Numbered from the stretch's first letter, positions 1 through 13,367 are shown. The stretch: 64,000 nucleotides of DNA from Climacium dendroides (GCA_950106755.1 CATNNA010000008.1:434001-498000), one strand, 5' to 3'. Translations and numbers: made by a program. The notes: generated from the letters alone by a model not told the origin.

Positions 1-1
1 T

Positions 2-980
2 TTTGAAAAATACTTTGGAAAATGTGAGGTGCACTATCCCAAAGACCTGAGCGAGGGTGATAAGATGCTTAGTGAGGGAGAGTTCTAGGAGTTCAAAAAT
101 TCAAACAAGATTGAGGCATAGAGTTTTAACATGATCCTGCATGTAGACCACATATTATTCTCCTACAAGTTCAAGAACTCCTCTGTCTTTCTAAATCTGT
201 CATTCAAAGAAGGTGTCAAAGATATCAAAGTAGATGCTCATTCTGTAATAAAAATCAAGTGTATGATGAAGGTGCCCGAGACTGAGTTAAACAAGTAGTA
301 CCATTTTATGATTTGCTTGGACTCTTGATTCATTCCCTTCACCTTGACACCCTTTCTCAAGAATTTGGAACATCTATATTCGCTAATGAGGTGAAGAAAC
401 TCGAGAAGAAACTGGACAATAAAGAGTGGCAAAATGTAAATGGAACTCTAATAATTGGGAAGCGGCTATGTGCCAAGATTTGTTATATGGTAACCAACCT
501 CAGTACATTGTATGAAGAACTACAGCTTAAAAATGAGTTGTAGAAACCTCGCTCTGTGTCTATGAATCCCGGCGTCAATGACAGCTCAAAATGGGACTCT
601 GCGTTTGAGTTTAGCGTTGGAAGAAGAAAAAGAAACACATTGAAGTCGGCAAAAACACCTATGCCAAAGAAAGGAAAGAAGGCAGTTGAAACGGCTTCTA
701 AATAGATTGAGATTGAAAAGGTTGGCAAGACCCTTTCAGAATCTACAAAGCAATCCAAAGTAGCTGAAGGAAGTTATATGGATGAGATGGAGAACGTTCC
801 TCACTCTCTGAAGACTAACAAGAAGATCGACTACAAGATAGTTAGTGAGGTATACTAGAAATTTTGGACGGCATGTGAAGACGCGTACATTCTGAAGGTT
901 GGGGCGAAGAAAGAGATTACCATCTTACAATTGTTTGCTCCTCCTCCAACATTTAACATTTGCTCAAAAGAAATCACAAT
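2..980 (+). pseudogene. Decayed multi-exon gene, segment 1
   Basis: Long stretches on the + strand read as protein but are broken by single in-frame stops. One stretch begins FEKYFGKCEVHYPKDL near position 2, and a later one (about 780-980) ends with KKEITILQLFAPPPTFNICS. Several stops are TAG where CAG would restore Gln, which points to decay of a once-coding sequence. The segment stops at the duplicated target site (acaat, 976-980) of element E1, and coding-like sequence resumes after E1 at 4544. I take this as the front of the same decayed gene or transposon continued at 4544-7664 and 11943-13367. I do not recognise a named domain here. The link to the later FCP1-like part is inferred only from strand and continuity across the two insertions. 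Confidence 0.45.
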
Positions 981-3900
981 TGTGGTGTGCACAAAATCCA
1001 GGAAGAACAAAATAAGTATAGTATAGGAATTATTTAGTAGAGATTTTTTCAAAACTTTCTTAGGAATACGAAAAGAATAGGGAATAAGTGTCAAACAAAA
1101 AATAGTGGAATCTGGAAACTTACCGTAACAAAACTGGACGAAAACCAAGAACAAAATCTGAAAACTTCAAATCTTGCGGACCTACCATTTCTAGATTCTG
1201 ACCTAAGGAGACTAGAGAAATAGTACGGGAACGATCTGGAGACCTGTTTTCCTTGGAAACATTGGAAAATCGTGGGGTACTTAAATCCACCGCCAAGACC
1301 ATCTTCTCCCTCTCTCTTCTGCATACGTTTTTCACACGTAAATAGTGAATGAAAGAGTGGTGAGTTAGAGATCTAGATAGAAGTGAGGTGAAGTTGGTGT
1401 CGATTATAGCTAGGTAGAGATGGACACTAGGTTATGGAGGCCTACTGTATCAGCCCGGATGGTCATTTCAACCATTCCGACCAATCCGTAGCACCGGAAA
1501 CAATTGGATGAGGATTTGACCCGAATGGATTGTTTAATGTTTATTCAAAGGCCTTGGAGTCTCAAGAACGATAGTATGATTCATGAACTCATTGATAGAG
1601 TTTCAAATCAGTATGAGAGAACAGTGAGAAGATGACCCTAATTTGGTCCACAAATATGTGGGCGGAAGTTTACGGGTTTGATAAGTCAAGATTCGGGTTT
1701 GCTTCCCAGGCGGACAAGTATGCTTCCAGAAGATTCCAAAATCTAGCTAACCCAAAAGATGGGTATGCCATTAGTAATTGTAAGGACGAAAGGCAAAAGA
1801 GGATTTTAGAGTTTCTAATTCCAATCTTATATCCGGAAAAGCCCACCCGAGTTATGGTCATGATGGTCAACACTCTTTTTGGATCCTTAGAGGATAGACC
1901 AATTAATTGGGAGTAGCTAATTGGGGCCATAGTAGTGAAATTAGCTGATATTGTGTCTTGTAGCAAATCAAGCCCGATTAGCCCCTATCTATACCACCTT
2001 TACCATTACAATGAAGTATTGAGCAATCTGGAAATGATAGAGTATCGAACTAGACTTCAGGTCCTGAAACACGAGCTCACAACGAAGTGTGAATCCGAAC
2101 ACTTGTAGTCAGACCCGGAGGAGGAAGTCCCGAAAGCCAAGGAGGAACCGACGAAGCACAAGAGGAAGTCGACGGATCCGACCTCACGAGGGAAGCAACC
2201 AATATTGGAAGGAGAAGAGCCTATCCAAGTCTCGACACCATATGGCGAAGTGGACCCATACAAGACAGTCATCTAGTGGCTGCAAATCGCCAAGACTTCA
2301 TTTGACTAGATGGCCTCCACCCTTGTTACAATCTGTGAGGCACTCGAGGAAGTGGAACCAGGACAGATTGTTGAGGAGATTAAGAGGCAACCTGGACCAG
2401 AAGTTTTGCTAGAAAAGGACGATCGTATCCGAAGTTTGGAGAGGAAACGCGACAACTTAAAGGCGCAATTAACCGCGATGGAGAAAGAACTAAGTGTGGC
2501 ACAACAAAGAGAGATGGATGCTCTCCGGATCGTCTGGAAGCTCAAGGACACAATTCCATTTGCAGCAGATATAATGCTGAAGGTGGAGCTCTTCAACCAT
2601 AAACTGCTCGCGAATGGGCACATCACCGGATCAAAGGTACTTAAGAGCTTGGTGGATTTCAAGGCACAAATGGAGGCGAATTTGAGGGAGCTACAGATAT
2701 TGTCTTAGAACATCGAGCACAAACGAGCGTTGGATTTGTCATCATTTTCGGAAGTGCCAACCACCATGTTTCTGGGTCTGCAGGAGCAAGCTACGACACC
2801 ACTTGGACTAGCTCATCATGCTTCTATGTCTTCACCGTCACCCCGCAACAACTAGCCAAGGAACCCATCTGAAAGTGAGACGCCCATTCCAGAAGGTAAG
2901 CACCAAACCCCACTTGGATCGACTCAAACCTCAACTCCGAGGCCTAGTCCGACCAAGATAAAGTTGTTTGATCCATTGGGAGTGTCAATTTCAAAGGAGA
3001 CCTTCAAAACGCCGCCCTTTCCAATTTGTCCTGATTTGGGTACCCAGAAGAGAGCTATAGTAAATCCGGCACGAGAATTTCCAGAAAATTTTATACATAT
3101 GATCGAAGAAGCCACTGTCGTGACTCCAAAGAAGGACAATACAGTGGTGAACCTAGCCAAATACTCGCCTATGGATGACGATGTGGGGATCCAAGAGATT
3201 GAAGAATCCGAGGAAGAGATCGTTTAGAGTTATGAGACGGAAACGGAAGAAGATGAAGAGGAACCCGGATCAGCCAAGACTGCGCGATCCATCCTAGCGA
3301 TCAAGACCCAATCGGCAATAAAGGCAACCCCTACCAAGTACTCTTCTCAAAGGCACTCTATGACAATGGAAAAAGGCGTGGGTAGTTCCAAGAAGGCACA
3401 CAAAGGTAGATAGGAAGTTAGTTTTAAGTAGTAAGTTTTCCGGAACAAGTTTCCAAGCATGGACTCGGATTCCGATTTTCAAGGGACAGTTGGCTAATGG
3501 CTTCTTGCTTTTTCCAAAATGGTCTGATGGGTCATTGCCCTATTTTTATAGTGATTTTTAAGTTCTTTTCTTTGTATTTTAAATAGCTGGGCAGACTTGT
3601 TATTTAGGCATTCCACCTTAGCTTATTCCACTCTAGCTCTTGATATCTGAGCTGGTTCCTTTGTGTTTGCATTTCGAATGTAATTTGAGAAACCAGGCTT
3701 TCACCCTTAGTACTGTTTTTCACACGGTGTTTTCCTATTTTTTCATCTGACTATTGGAATGTGAGAGGAGACGAGTGAGGTCGGAATCCGAATCTATAGC
3801 AAATTGGATTCTAGCTAAGAAGGACGTTGGGTTGAGGGATTTAGTCTTAAAACTGAGGACTTGTGCACAGGGCCTTTAAATTGCTGGAACGGTGATCCGG

Positions 3901-4543
3901 TGGTCGCCCAGGATGGGTGTAGAATGCGAGTCCAAAAGTCTAGGGAGGATATTGTGCGGAGATCAGCAACTGCCAGCAGAATATTTCCACCCATTGGAAG
4001 ATCTGCGAACCACATGAGGAAGGCTAGAAACCAAGATCCGGAAATCTTCTAAGTTCCGAGTACGTTTAAATCTATCGTTGTAGTAATAGGGGATTTGGCG
4101 CTACCTTGTGTGACCTCCTGACCAATCCGGAAAGCTGTGAAGAAAGCCACCCCTAGGACCAATGTATGTTTTTGGTGTGTTTTGTGTTCTTTTGGAGAGA
4201 GTGAAGAGAGAGTGAGGATCATGAGTGGTACAGTCCCTACCCCTCTAAAGACTAACAATGGACCCTGTGAAGGTAAAACAAAGGCATAGAAAATCGAGAC
4301 GGATTGATTTCTCTGGATTTCAGAACGGACTGAATCCGAGTTGCATTCCGAATAGTATTAGGATCCGGAAAGTAAATGAAAAGTAAAGATGGATTGATTG
4401 TTGGAGTTTTGTTCTTGGAACTACATTAATATGGATACCTGAAGTTCAAAACAACATACTAGAATTTCCTAGAATGATAACTCGTGTCATCTTATCACAT
4501 TTTGTGTAGTAAAGATACTTACGCCTCGACTACGTGTACAACA
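981..4543 (+). mobile_element. E1: ORF-bearing TG..ACA element, family A
   Basis: The element starts TGTGGTGTGCAC and ends CTACGTGTACAACA. The 5-bp target duplication acaat is present at 976-980 and 4544-4548. Its length, 3563 bp, matches E3, E6 and E7 (3547-3565 bp). It holds one decayed ORF (1420-3413). A 3' region contains the shared modules: a GTTGTAGTA block near 4077 followed by TTGTGTGACCT, and an ACCCTGTGAAGGTAAAAC block near 4262. A TATA-like TATTTTAAATAG lies near 3577, downstream of the ORF. The two ends are not direct repeats of each other and no second copy of either end is present. It is the most diverged family A copy. Confidence 0.85.
1420..3413 (+). pseudogene. Decayed gag-like coiled-coil ORF of E1
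   Basis: From the ATG at 1420 the reading frame matches the intact E3 protein in order: a start like PTVSARMVISTIP, an RPWSLKN motif, then NPKDGYAISNCKDERQKRIL, then ILYPEKPTRV, a YLYHLYH motif, and a central coiled coil (about 2310-2700). Many in-frame stops interrupt it, including TGA near 1634, TAG at about 1914 and TAG near 2706, so no full product can be made. The N-terminal domain resembles plant transposon gag or 'Transposase_32-like' proteins; that assignment is by eye. It has many more stops than E3, E6 and E7, which suggests it is the oldest family A insertion here. Confidence 0.8.
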
Positions 4544-7500
4544 ACAATTATTGGTGACCTGGCTATTCAATATCCCTGACAAGAGTGGCAAAGAAATTCT
4601 TTGTGTTATGCCCGAGGGTTGCACTGAGAAGCCAAAGACCTTTGAAGAAGTTGAAAAGGGAAATTTTTACATCATCAACAGACAACACAACATTACAACC
4701 AGCAAGTGGATGATGGATGACAAAAACCAAATTGTTGAAAAGGACAGGGAGCCTTTTAGAAAATGGATTTATTATTTTGTATGGTTGTCAGATGCGGAGA
4801 AGTTTAGAAGTATATTTGCATACTACAACTGCATGAACCACTTTGTAGCAAAGGAGCCATCATGCACAACCAATATTCTTGGTGCGCAAAATGTTTGGGA
4901 CCACAAAATCCTAAAGAAGTAACATTTGTATAGACTACGCCAACCACCAAGCGGACAGTAGAAAACCATCGTAAAAGGAAAAATTCAATGTAAGTACTTC
5001 ATATTGAGTATAGGTGAAAGGTTTCTTTATTCTATTTCCAATTTATTTCTTAATGGTTGCCATCTTCATAAGAACTGCAATTTAGCTCAACTTGAGCTGA
5101 ATGGCAATGCCTTGTATGGCTACATGAATTTTTTGTTCAGGAATTTGAGAAGGTTGTCTATGTGCAATTTTCAATGATCAACATAAACAAGAACTTGAAG
5201 TTGTCAAAGATGAAGGCAAAGGAAGAGAAGCTCAAGATCACAAACGAACTAAAGTTCATCACCACACCAAGTAATGTATATAATTTGTAGAAAGATGTCA
5301 TTATTGCTACTACATAGGAGAGCTTTTTAACCCTGGCACCGATAAGCTGTTCAACGGTAGGACCAATTGGAACCTAGACAATTATATGCTAACTCGCAAG
5401 TTCTTCAAGTTCTTGGACAGTCTCAACTACGACAAACTTGCGAAACTTGCAAAGCATATATTGAACCAGACGAGTGACAAGCATTAACAAAGTTATCCAA
5501 AGGCGATGATCAAGACTATTACGTCGGTGCTGGACAACTACTATACCACCAAGGAGTGGACAAAGAGGCGCAAGTGGAAGCATCTAGTGAAGAAGGAGCT
5601 TCACCAAATAAAACCCGAGCTCGGTTTTCGGAATGCCAAGAATGAAATTATTGTGGAGAACTAAAAAGCATTTAAGGTGGATTGCATGTTCTTTAGGGCA
5701 ACCATAGACGTCTTTCTTGACAAGCTTGGCGAGAGTTATTTTGATGAGGCCAAGGTGTTGAGGTCAAAAAACAAGACTTGTGCCCAACTCTCAGAGGATG
5801 CCTTTGCATTCTTCTAGGTGTTCTTGAAACACAAAACAAAGTTTGTGAATCCCACACCTAAAGGGCATTATTGAACCTACAATGAAGACCAAAATGTGCA
5901 TTTGGAGTGGCCCAAAGGTGCTTGGACAACGAAAACCATTGGTCACATGTTGCTCGGAGTAGTGGACTTTTGTAAGCTTTTGGAAATTGGAAACAAGGAA
6001 AAGTCTACTCTTAACAACCTATATTTTGTCAAAGTGATCAACTCAATGTTCAAGAAGTAGTTGAAATTTGAAGGAGTGTCCTTGTGGCTTTTCATCTATG
6101 TTGATGAGAAGGAACAAGCATAAATGTTGCAATTCATGGAGGTGAACAAAGTTATTAACTCAACATTGTGTACGCGGACTATTATGTAAGGAAAAACGAT
6201 TGGGTTAGAGATTGTATAGTAGCAAAGACATCGAAGAAGGTGCTACTCAAGTTTCTCCAAAACCCAAAAAACCCTGAGCAAGTGAAGATCTCTAAGGAAT
6301 TCTAGTGTCCAGAGATTGTGAGGTTCATGAAGGCTTGCTCATATAGTGAGCTCAAGTACTAGATGAACAATCTTGAATTGTGGATGGAATTCTACTTGTG
6401 GCTCATCAAGAAGAGTTGTAGTTTGAATATGTGTGACTTCTTTAGATACACTAGAAGGAGGCTCACTTGCACTGCAATGGTAAGCCATATCATTACACTT
6501 TAGCTTGAGTTGAGTTAAAGTTGCTATAGAACTCAGTCCTTTTGTTTGTCTATTTATTATGTCCATTGCTCTAGGGATTCAATGCCTACCTGTTCAGCTT
6601 GACTTAAACTAAAGTATTCACTGAGCATTGACAAAATTCCTAACTCATGCATTTGTCTCATACAAATGAGTTGTGTTGGCGTGTATGCCTTGGGTCTAGC
6701 AAAGGACTCTATTTGGTAGGAGGAAATTTGCGCCTTGGCCATGATGTTGGACAAGTGTAACTTCTTGGCAAGCAGTTACAAAGTTGCATTGTCTAAGGCC
6801 ACACCAAAGTTGCAGTTCGAGCCCTCCTCTTCCAAGTGGAAGCTTTGATCCAGCCAAGATTGTTCTTGAAGTCAGCAAAAGAGGAAGCTAATTCTTATAT
6901 ATGATGAGGACGATGATATATTGGAGGAAAAGGAAGAAAACAAGGATTATGAAGGCGACAATGGTCTAGATAGCATGCTGACACCAACAAATCGTCCATT
7001 TGTAGACATGCCAAGGTCTTAAGCTTCCTTGATGTAGCCACCTGATGCTCAAATGCTACAGACTTCGACAGCATTTGGTTGACCTCAGAAAAAGAGAAAG
7101 AGGGACACCATCATGAGTATTGTCAAGCAGCTGGTACACTTACAGAAGGTGCAATTGGAGTCTATTGCACAAATCCAATTGTAGGCTATACTCGCACAAC
7201 AGAAAACAGAGTGCTTTGGCTCAAATGAGGCAAGAACAAAAGGAGGTTGACAAACATAAAGATGCATAGGGGTGCACAAGCATGGATGTGAAGCAAACAA
7301 GAAGATTATTTTGATACTTATGAAAGAGTAGGAAATGAAGTTATTAGCAGCAATTTTAATCCGCATCTACTTCTTCTCCTCATATATTGGAGGATCAACC
7401 ATCAGGCTCCAATAATAGCAACATAGCCAATCTTCTAGTGATCAAGAATGTGGATCCACCTTTGCCAATTGAGTCTCCTATGTTGACCCCTCTTCCCCAT

Positions 7501-7664
7501 ACTAAGGAAATCATTCCCAAACCTTCATTGGATGAAATACTCAAAGATGTAAATTAGGAGTGCGAAAGCAACCATATAGAACTAACGATAATAATGACAA
7601 AGGATCTAGATGTTGGGTGCAACCTAATCGTGGATGCTTCTGAAATGAAACTTGGAAGTAATTC
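4544..7664 (+). pseudogene. Decayed multi-exon gene, segment 2
   Basis: Coding-like sequence resumes after E1. The first block (4551-4922) reads VTWLFNIPDKSGKEIL onward without a stop. A longer block (about 5330-6170) reads NYMLTRKFFKFLDSLNYDKL, then FFRATIDVFLDKLGESYFDE, with scattered stops, several of them TAG replacing a likely CAG. Around 6479 a plausible donor (GTAAGC) follows CTAM, and coding-like sequence returns near 6720 (EEICALAMMLDKCNFLASSY), suggesting an intron. Near 7087 a basic PQKKRKR stretch looks like a nuclear signal. No named domain is recognised. The segment ends at E2. Joining its last codons (MKLGSNS) to sequence after 11942 keeps a frame open (LPTRDLLASC), which supports continuity. 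Confidence 0.5.
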
Positions 7665-10600
7665 TGTCGTAGCATAGGAAAGCAAAAATCCTTCTCTAAG
7701 GCTCAATATCTCTTAAAAGAGGCCTTAAAGTGACTCGAGTATCGTTCCCATGAAGATCGAATTCCTAGGTTCACAATTACCGGAAAATGGTAGAGTGATG
7801 GTCACGAAATACAAAACCCCAAGCAAAACAATAGAGCGGAACTTCCCCTTGGTCTCCTTGTTTTCTTGGACAACCACGACCGGATCCCTCCGGTCCAACA
7901 GTTACTAATACACGTTAGACCGGATTTCCCGATCTAACCACACTAACCGGATCTAATCCGGTTTAACACCTACTTGTTTATCACACAGACTCTCTAACTA
8001 GTTGGTTTCCTACCCCACATCTTTACACTACCCCATAACTCTCCCAACACTTCTATTCACATGCCTCAAGTAGTATCCCGTATTTACGTTTTACAGACCG
8101 TAACCGGAATCTGCGTTTCTACAGATATAACCTTAACCTCTAGTATTCACATCCGGTCCAGATCTCTACTCGTAACCATGTCGAGTTTAACCTCTGAACA
8201 AAGAGGGATCTGCTAATTGGGATTCAGGAAGGAAGCTTAACTCCTACCCTCCGATTTTAAAGTGTCAGAAGTTTCACTATGTGATCAAACTTTCAAAAAT
8301 AAACTTTCAAATCCTACCAATGAGAAACAGACCGTCCTCACAACTGGAGAGGAAACGCAGTCGTGTCCAGCAAGTCACGCAAGCCGGTCTAATTTCTCCT
8401 AACCAATGCTACAACGACAGCCTACTGAGTTAGTCCTAAATCTGGTCTGAACTAGTAGGGACAATAAGGGGAAATGAACGCTGTGGAGGCGTACTAACCC
8501 TTACTCTTTCCGGAGAGTACCCCTCCTCCATACTTCTTCCAAGTCCATTCCTAGTCCACACTAGAGATCCCTTCTGCCTCTGCCCACACACACTAATCCC
8601 AAACAGGACTGGATAAACTCAACATCCGGGTACACCTTGTATCCACTTACACTCACTTTCCAGCCTGGACTTCCAAAACATGGACAAGTGTCAAGTACAC
8701 ACAACTATGATTTGTTTCAATCATGCCAAGAGCGAACTCCCAGGTACTCATGAATATAAGAAAATAAGATAAAGATGCACACCGGGACCAAACAAATCCC
8801 ACATTTAAATACTAAACTACTCCCTCAAAATCTTAACCTAAAAGTAATGCTCCAACCAATCAAGGCCAAACACGTTTCATTCCCTTACTATTTTCTAGAC
8901 TTGTTGACTTTTACTCAAACTCCCACTACTTCCGCTAAAAGTGGATCTTAGATCCTATAATTACGGACCCGGTCATTTTCCAACTGCTAGTGGCCGTGTC
9001 ACTCAAAAAGTAAACTTCCTAATTATGTACAACTATCCCAAAACATTAGACTTTCACCACCATATCCTCAGAAATTTATTCTAAGTAACTTCCTAAGTTC
9101 TTAACTTCTTCGCGGCTGGCTTCTTTACGGTTCCGGTCTTCTGTCCCTGGCGTACCTTATCCCGGGCGGCAAGCTTCTTCTTCTTGGATGCTGCAGCCTT
9201 AGTCGCTCGGGTCTCTGCCAGTGCTTGATCCGAGTCAGAATACGGCCCCAAGTCTTCCTCAGTCCTGGATTCTTCATCCTCGTCCTCTTCTTCTTCTTCC
9301 TCCTCGTCATTGTCCTTTGAAATCGGCCTCTTCTTCTGTGCTGACATAATTAGAGGCTTCTTCTTCTGCGTGGTTGGTGTGGGCGGAACATTGGCCCTAG
9401 CACTCTGAGGAGTGGTTTCTTCAATTGTTCTACCCTTCCTGGATTCTTGCCCTTGAGATCCGGTCTTCCTTTCCTTCCTTGACCCAGTTTCGCTTCTCAA
9501 AGCTAAGTTGAGTGGGGTGGAAGGAAATACCTTTTCTGTCTTTGCGGGAGGAGTTGGAGAAATTGGAAATAATTCACTTAGGTCGATAAACTTGTTGCTC
9601 AGCCCTAGTTTGGGCACGTTCTTCTTCTCGAACGCTTCCGGTCCAGATCTCGTCTTTTCTTCATCTGCGGCCTTCACCTCCTTCGATGTTTCTTTCGCCT
9701 CGCTTGTTGTCTCTACTTCTCTGTCTTCTCTTCCTCAACAGCCTTCACTACTTCTGTTGCATTGAGAGCAATGTCCGTTACTTCCCCCAGTAGGGAAGTC
9801 ATTTCTCCCTTAGGCTCCGACCGGATGGAAGAGCTTGGTACGCCTTCCACCTTGTCCTTCGCCTAAACTTCTTCTGCTGGTACTGGAAGGGGTGCTGGTG
9901 CGAGTTCCATCTCCGTTTCTGGTTCCTGCTCCCGCTCTCTTCGTTCTTCTACCTCTTTCATCACCTCGCGTAGTGGCTCTACTATTGCCTCCATCTTGCG
10001 GTGGTAGGATACTAGGGCCATCATTAGGTTGGTTGGAATTTGCTTTCCGGTCTCCATCACCTTTTCGTCAAACAACATTGCTTTGTTGATTATTTCGTCC
10101 GGATTGCCAATGAACTCCCGGATCACCTGAAGATTCTTTGAGGCTATTTTGGTGAACCTCTTCTGCTGGTCCAGTTCTTCTTTCTTCTCCTCCAGCTCCT
10201 TCGTTAGCTGGTCCACCTTACGCGTGGCTTTGCTCAATTCTCTCTTCACCGCCTCTTTCATCTTCTGGTTCAGTTGGGAAACAAGTTGTTGCGGTTGACT
10301 GATCTTCAACAGTTGGCATAGTTCTTGAATGGTCTCTTGATTCTTCCCGTACTAGACCCGGAACTCACTGAGTTCCTTCACAATCCGCCCCAGGGGATCC
10401 TGGTTCCAGACCGGATCGACACCCTTACTACCCTCTCCTATCTCTAGGTCTTTGTCCTTCCGGGTCCTACCTCCTCCACTGTGATTTAGTTTCCTCGACC
10501 GGTATAGTATCCGCCTCTGAATCTTCCTCTTCTTGCCCGGCTTCCTCATTCGGGTCTTCTATTTCGAATTCTGACATGGCTTTGGCCGTATCATATGAAT

Positions 10601-11942
10601 CTAATTCTCTATTTGTAAGCCAGCCATGTGCTTGATACAAGTGGTAGAGGAAAGGGGTTATAGGGGAAGGTTGAGACTTCCCTATGCCTCCTACCAACTT
10701 CTTTATCTGATCTCTCATCACTACTCCTCAATCTACTTTCCGGTCACCCGACAGTGCACCGAAAATAGTGTTCGTTAGGGTAACCGTAATCCTGTTTGGC
10801 CGCTCTGGACTAAGGATGACTGCAAGATACTTCATTAATCGTTTCTCCCTAACATTTATGCATTCTGCTACAGGGAAGCCATCCTTCTTTGTTGGAGGAT
10901 TTTGGAACTTACCCACAAAGAAGCGGTCTGTCCGTGAAGCCGGTCCCTTGTCTGTCTTCTTGAAATCATAAGTCTCCCACCATAGTATTGGAGTCCAGTC
11001 CTCGGATCGGCTCCTCGACGTCCCCTTCCATTTCCTCAATGGTGCGCCGATTACCTCCCTGACAACCTCTTCGTCCTTCAAGTTCCACAGCCGGGCTAGA
11101 AAGCCTTCGCACCCCATCTGCCATAGGTCTTCTTCTAGCTCCGCTTTCTCTCTTGGATCAGCCGATACTACCGGCTTCACCATGCGTAAGGACACAACTA
11201 CTTCTTCTCTCACCATCGTGGACTGCTTCCTCTAAACTTCTCAGTGACCGGAATCACTCTTTGGAGTCTCACAATCACTAGCGCTTTAATCTTCTCACTC
11301 CGCTTAAGGCGCCTCCTCAAGAGTCAATTCAACAGTACACTTTTAATTCTACACTCATGCGTGAACTTCTAAGCAAACTCTCCTTTTGAGACCCGTCTTT
11401 CTTTAATCTGGACTGTAAACTAGAATATCTGAGCCCGTAACTCTTCCTTTGGCTGACATATAAGTACACCGCGAATGCTCCTCACCAGTCTCTTCTTAAG
11501 GCAGTTTCCCCGCAAAAGGAGGTCTCAGCCACCTGCCCCTCCTATTTCTAGGGCTTCATTCACCGGGGACCATTATAGGTGACCGTTTCCCGAAAAATAG
11601 ACCTGCTCTCGAGTGTGGTCTAGAACTAGGTAGGCACCCGTTATGCCCGGATTGCATGCCATCCGTTTCCGGTCTCCGGTCCTTTATTTTCTTCCGGTTT
11701 CCGGTTTCTGATAAAACTCACTCTGACCTATTCTTGACCTAACTATGCCGTTTCTGGGTTTTCGGTTTTCGGTTTCTGGTTACTTTTGTTAACACTATTA
11801 TCTATTCTAAAGTAACACTATTCCAGTATCCGGTTGCTAACTACTTACAGTCTACTTTTCTAAAAAAAAAATTAGGAAGTAAGGAGCTCTAATCCCCTTA
11901 TTTCCCTTCTAAACCTAAAGACTAGATTCCCGTGCTTCCACA
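7665..11942 (-). mobile_element. E2: ORF-bearing element, diverged family
   Basis: On the minus strand it would start TGTGGAAGCACGGG (11942) and end GCTACGACA (7665), the same TGTGG..ACA pattern as family A. The candidate target duplication is imperfect (aattc at 7660-7664, gattc at 11943-11947). Treating these as the ends makes the flanking decayed gene read through in frame. At 4278 bp it is the longest member. It carries a broken ORF (9093-11216) whose sequence is clearly related to, but diverged from, families A and B. About 1.4 kb lies downstream of the ORF (7665-9092) and 0.7 kb upstream. The right end is less certain than the left. Confidence 0.65.
9093..11216 (-). pseudogene. Broken gag-like coiled-coil ORF of E2
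   Basis: Pieces run 11216-10728, 10721-10467, 10309-9863 and 9677-9093. The first two share a frame, separated by a TGA at the codon that is Trp in E3 (VHWG there, VD-stop-G here). Frameshifts fall between 10467 and 10309 and between 9863 and 9677. Conserved parts are RLWNLKDEEVVREVIG, FPVAECINVREKRLMKYL, ILSPERPNRITVTLTNTIFG and FLYHLYQ. A coiled coil (KRELSKATRKVDQLTKELEE onward) follows, then an acidic run of Glu/Asp and a Lys-rich tail ending KKPAAKKLRT. The architecture (gag-like domain, coiled coil, acidic then basic tail) is the same as in E3. It is not functional as it stands. Confidence 0.75.
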
Positions 11943-13367
11943 GATTCTCTACCCACCAGAGATCTACTAGCAAGTTGTACCCATTCAATGACAACTCAAT
12001 TTTTGTTTTTAACATTTTAGCTCAACTTAAGTTAAATTGTATAGGACAGGTTGAGCTGTAGAATTTTTGTAGATATAGACTCAATTTTAGTGGAGCTCCA
12101 CTACTAGTGTGGACAACTATAGAGTTTGACAGTTTTATACTCAATTTAGTGTATTGGCACTCAGTTTGTGAGCATGAAATATATGAATTTTTATAAAATA
12201 CATTCCACTCTATTTTGAAATGTAGGCCCTATGAATCTTGAGAATTTGTTTAAGGTTTTATTTTTCCCTTGTGTACAATCATGTCCATTGTTGCCTCAAG
12301 TCCTCCAGACCGTGGACAAAAGGCCAACAAACCAGACCACGACACCCAAAGGCATTACCTCTGTCCCTATCGTTGCACCATCAATCGTTGACGACAATGT
12401 CCAACCCTTTGATTCAATGCAGTAGGAGGTAAATTGCGTTCCTTTGTTTTTGTGACGAGATGGAAATGTTCATGTATATTTTCTTCAAGAGTAAGATGTG
12501 GGGTTTTGTTTCATTTTTGTAATAGTATCCATAATGTGGTAGTTTTGCATATGATAACTAGCTATGTTGTCCTCCATTTTTTAGCAGGAATCTGACCCTC
12601 CAGTGACTTGAGGGAGATGTCAAAGGGTGTTCATCCATTGAGGTCCAAGGTGGTAGTGAAGTGGATCAACATCGTCTTGGATCTCAATGGCATTCTCTAT
12701 ATGAGTGAGGATTGGAAGTCAAAGGTGACTATTAAGCAATTCAACTACTTGTTGGAGCCGCACTCTACCACAATTAGCGCAATTGTAGGACCAAAGGTAG
12801 TATATGTTTGTCCAAATTGCTCCACATTTCTAGTGGAATTGGAAAAGATAGCAATCATTTTTGTGTAGAGTTCCATAAAGAAATCCACCATTAAGAAAAT
12901 TTGTGAATTTTTTTTTTAAACGGGGCAGATGCCTTTCCTTGTTCTCGAGTAGGACTCTTGCAAGATGGTTAAGTTCAGGGACAGAGTCAAGAGGTTGACA
13001 TTGTATAAGGAATCAAATACTAATAAGGACTTGTTCCTTAAGAACTTAGACGTGCTTTTTGGTCATTCACGGGGAGGGTCACATTTGACAATACCATCAA
13101 AGTAGACAATAACCCCCATAAGCACATTATGAATAAGCCCAAGAATGTAATATTCTCAAATTCCTAGAGTAACCAGGGAAATGGCAACAAAAACACTTTC
13201 TTCTTTACAGTTCTACTTTCGTGGTTTCAAAAATTTAACGCCCATTGTGACGTAGGTTTGAAATCATTCCGAGAAAATAAATCATTGAGAATCGGGTGAC
13301 AAATGCTCTATGAGGAAAGGAGTTGCAAAGAGTACAACAAGCTAATGGAGGTGGTTTGTGGGTCGTT
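11943..13367 (+). pseudogene. Decayed FCP1/NIF-like phosphatase domain, end of host gene
   Basis: After E2 the decayed gene continues (LPTRDLLASC, then VDKRPTNQTTTPKGITSVPI near 12310). An acceptor-like TTTTTTAGCAG near 12577-12587 precedes an exon carrying KWINIVLDLNGILYM at about 12660-12700. Further on are PKVVYVCPNCSTFLVELEK, AIIFV-stop-SSIKK (Trp to TAG), DSCKMVKFRD, NKDLFLKNLDVLF and, after a frameshift, TIKVDNNPHKHIMNKP. This order matches FCP1/SCP-type HAD phosphatases: a DLDxTL-like start, then a DDSP-like block. Both catalytic motifs are altered (DLNG, VDNN), so it was either non-catalytic or is decayed. It ends where the CACTA terminus begins at 13368. Confidence 0.6.

Noticed and set aside
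7425..7445. Right CACTA end (cttctagtg near 7428)
   Set aside because: It lies outside and on the wrong side of the terminus at 13368 and has no preceding T-rich GCTTTTT stretch.
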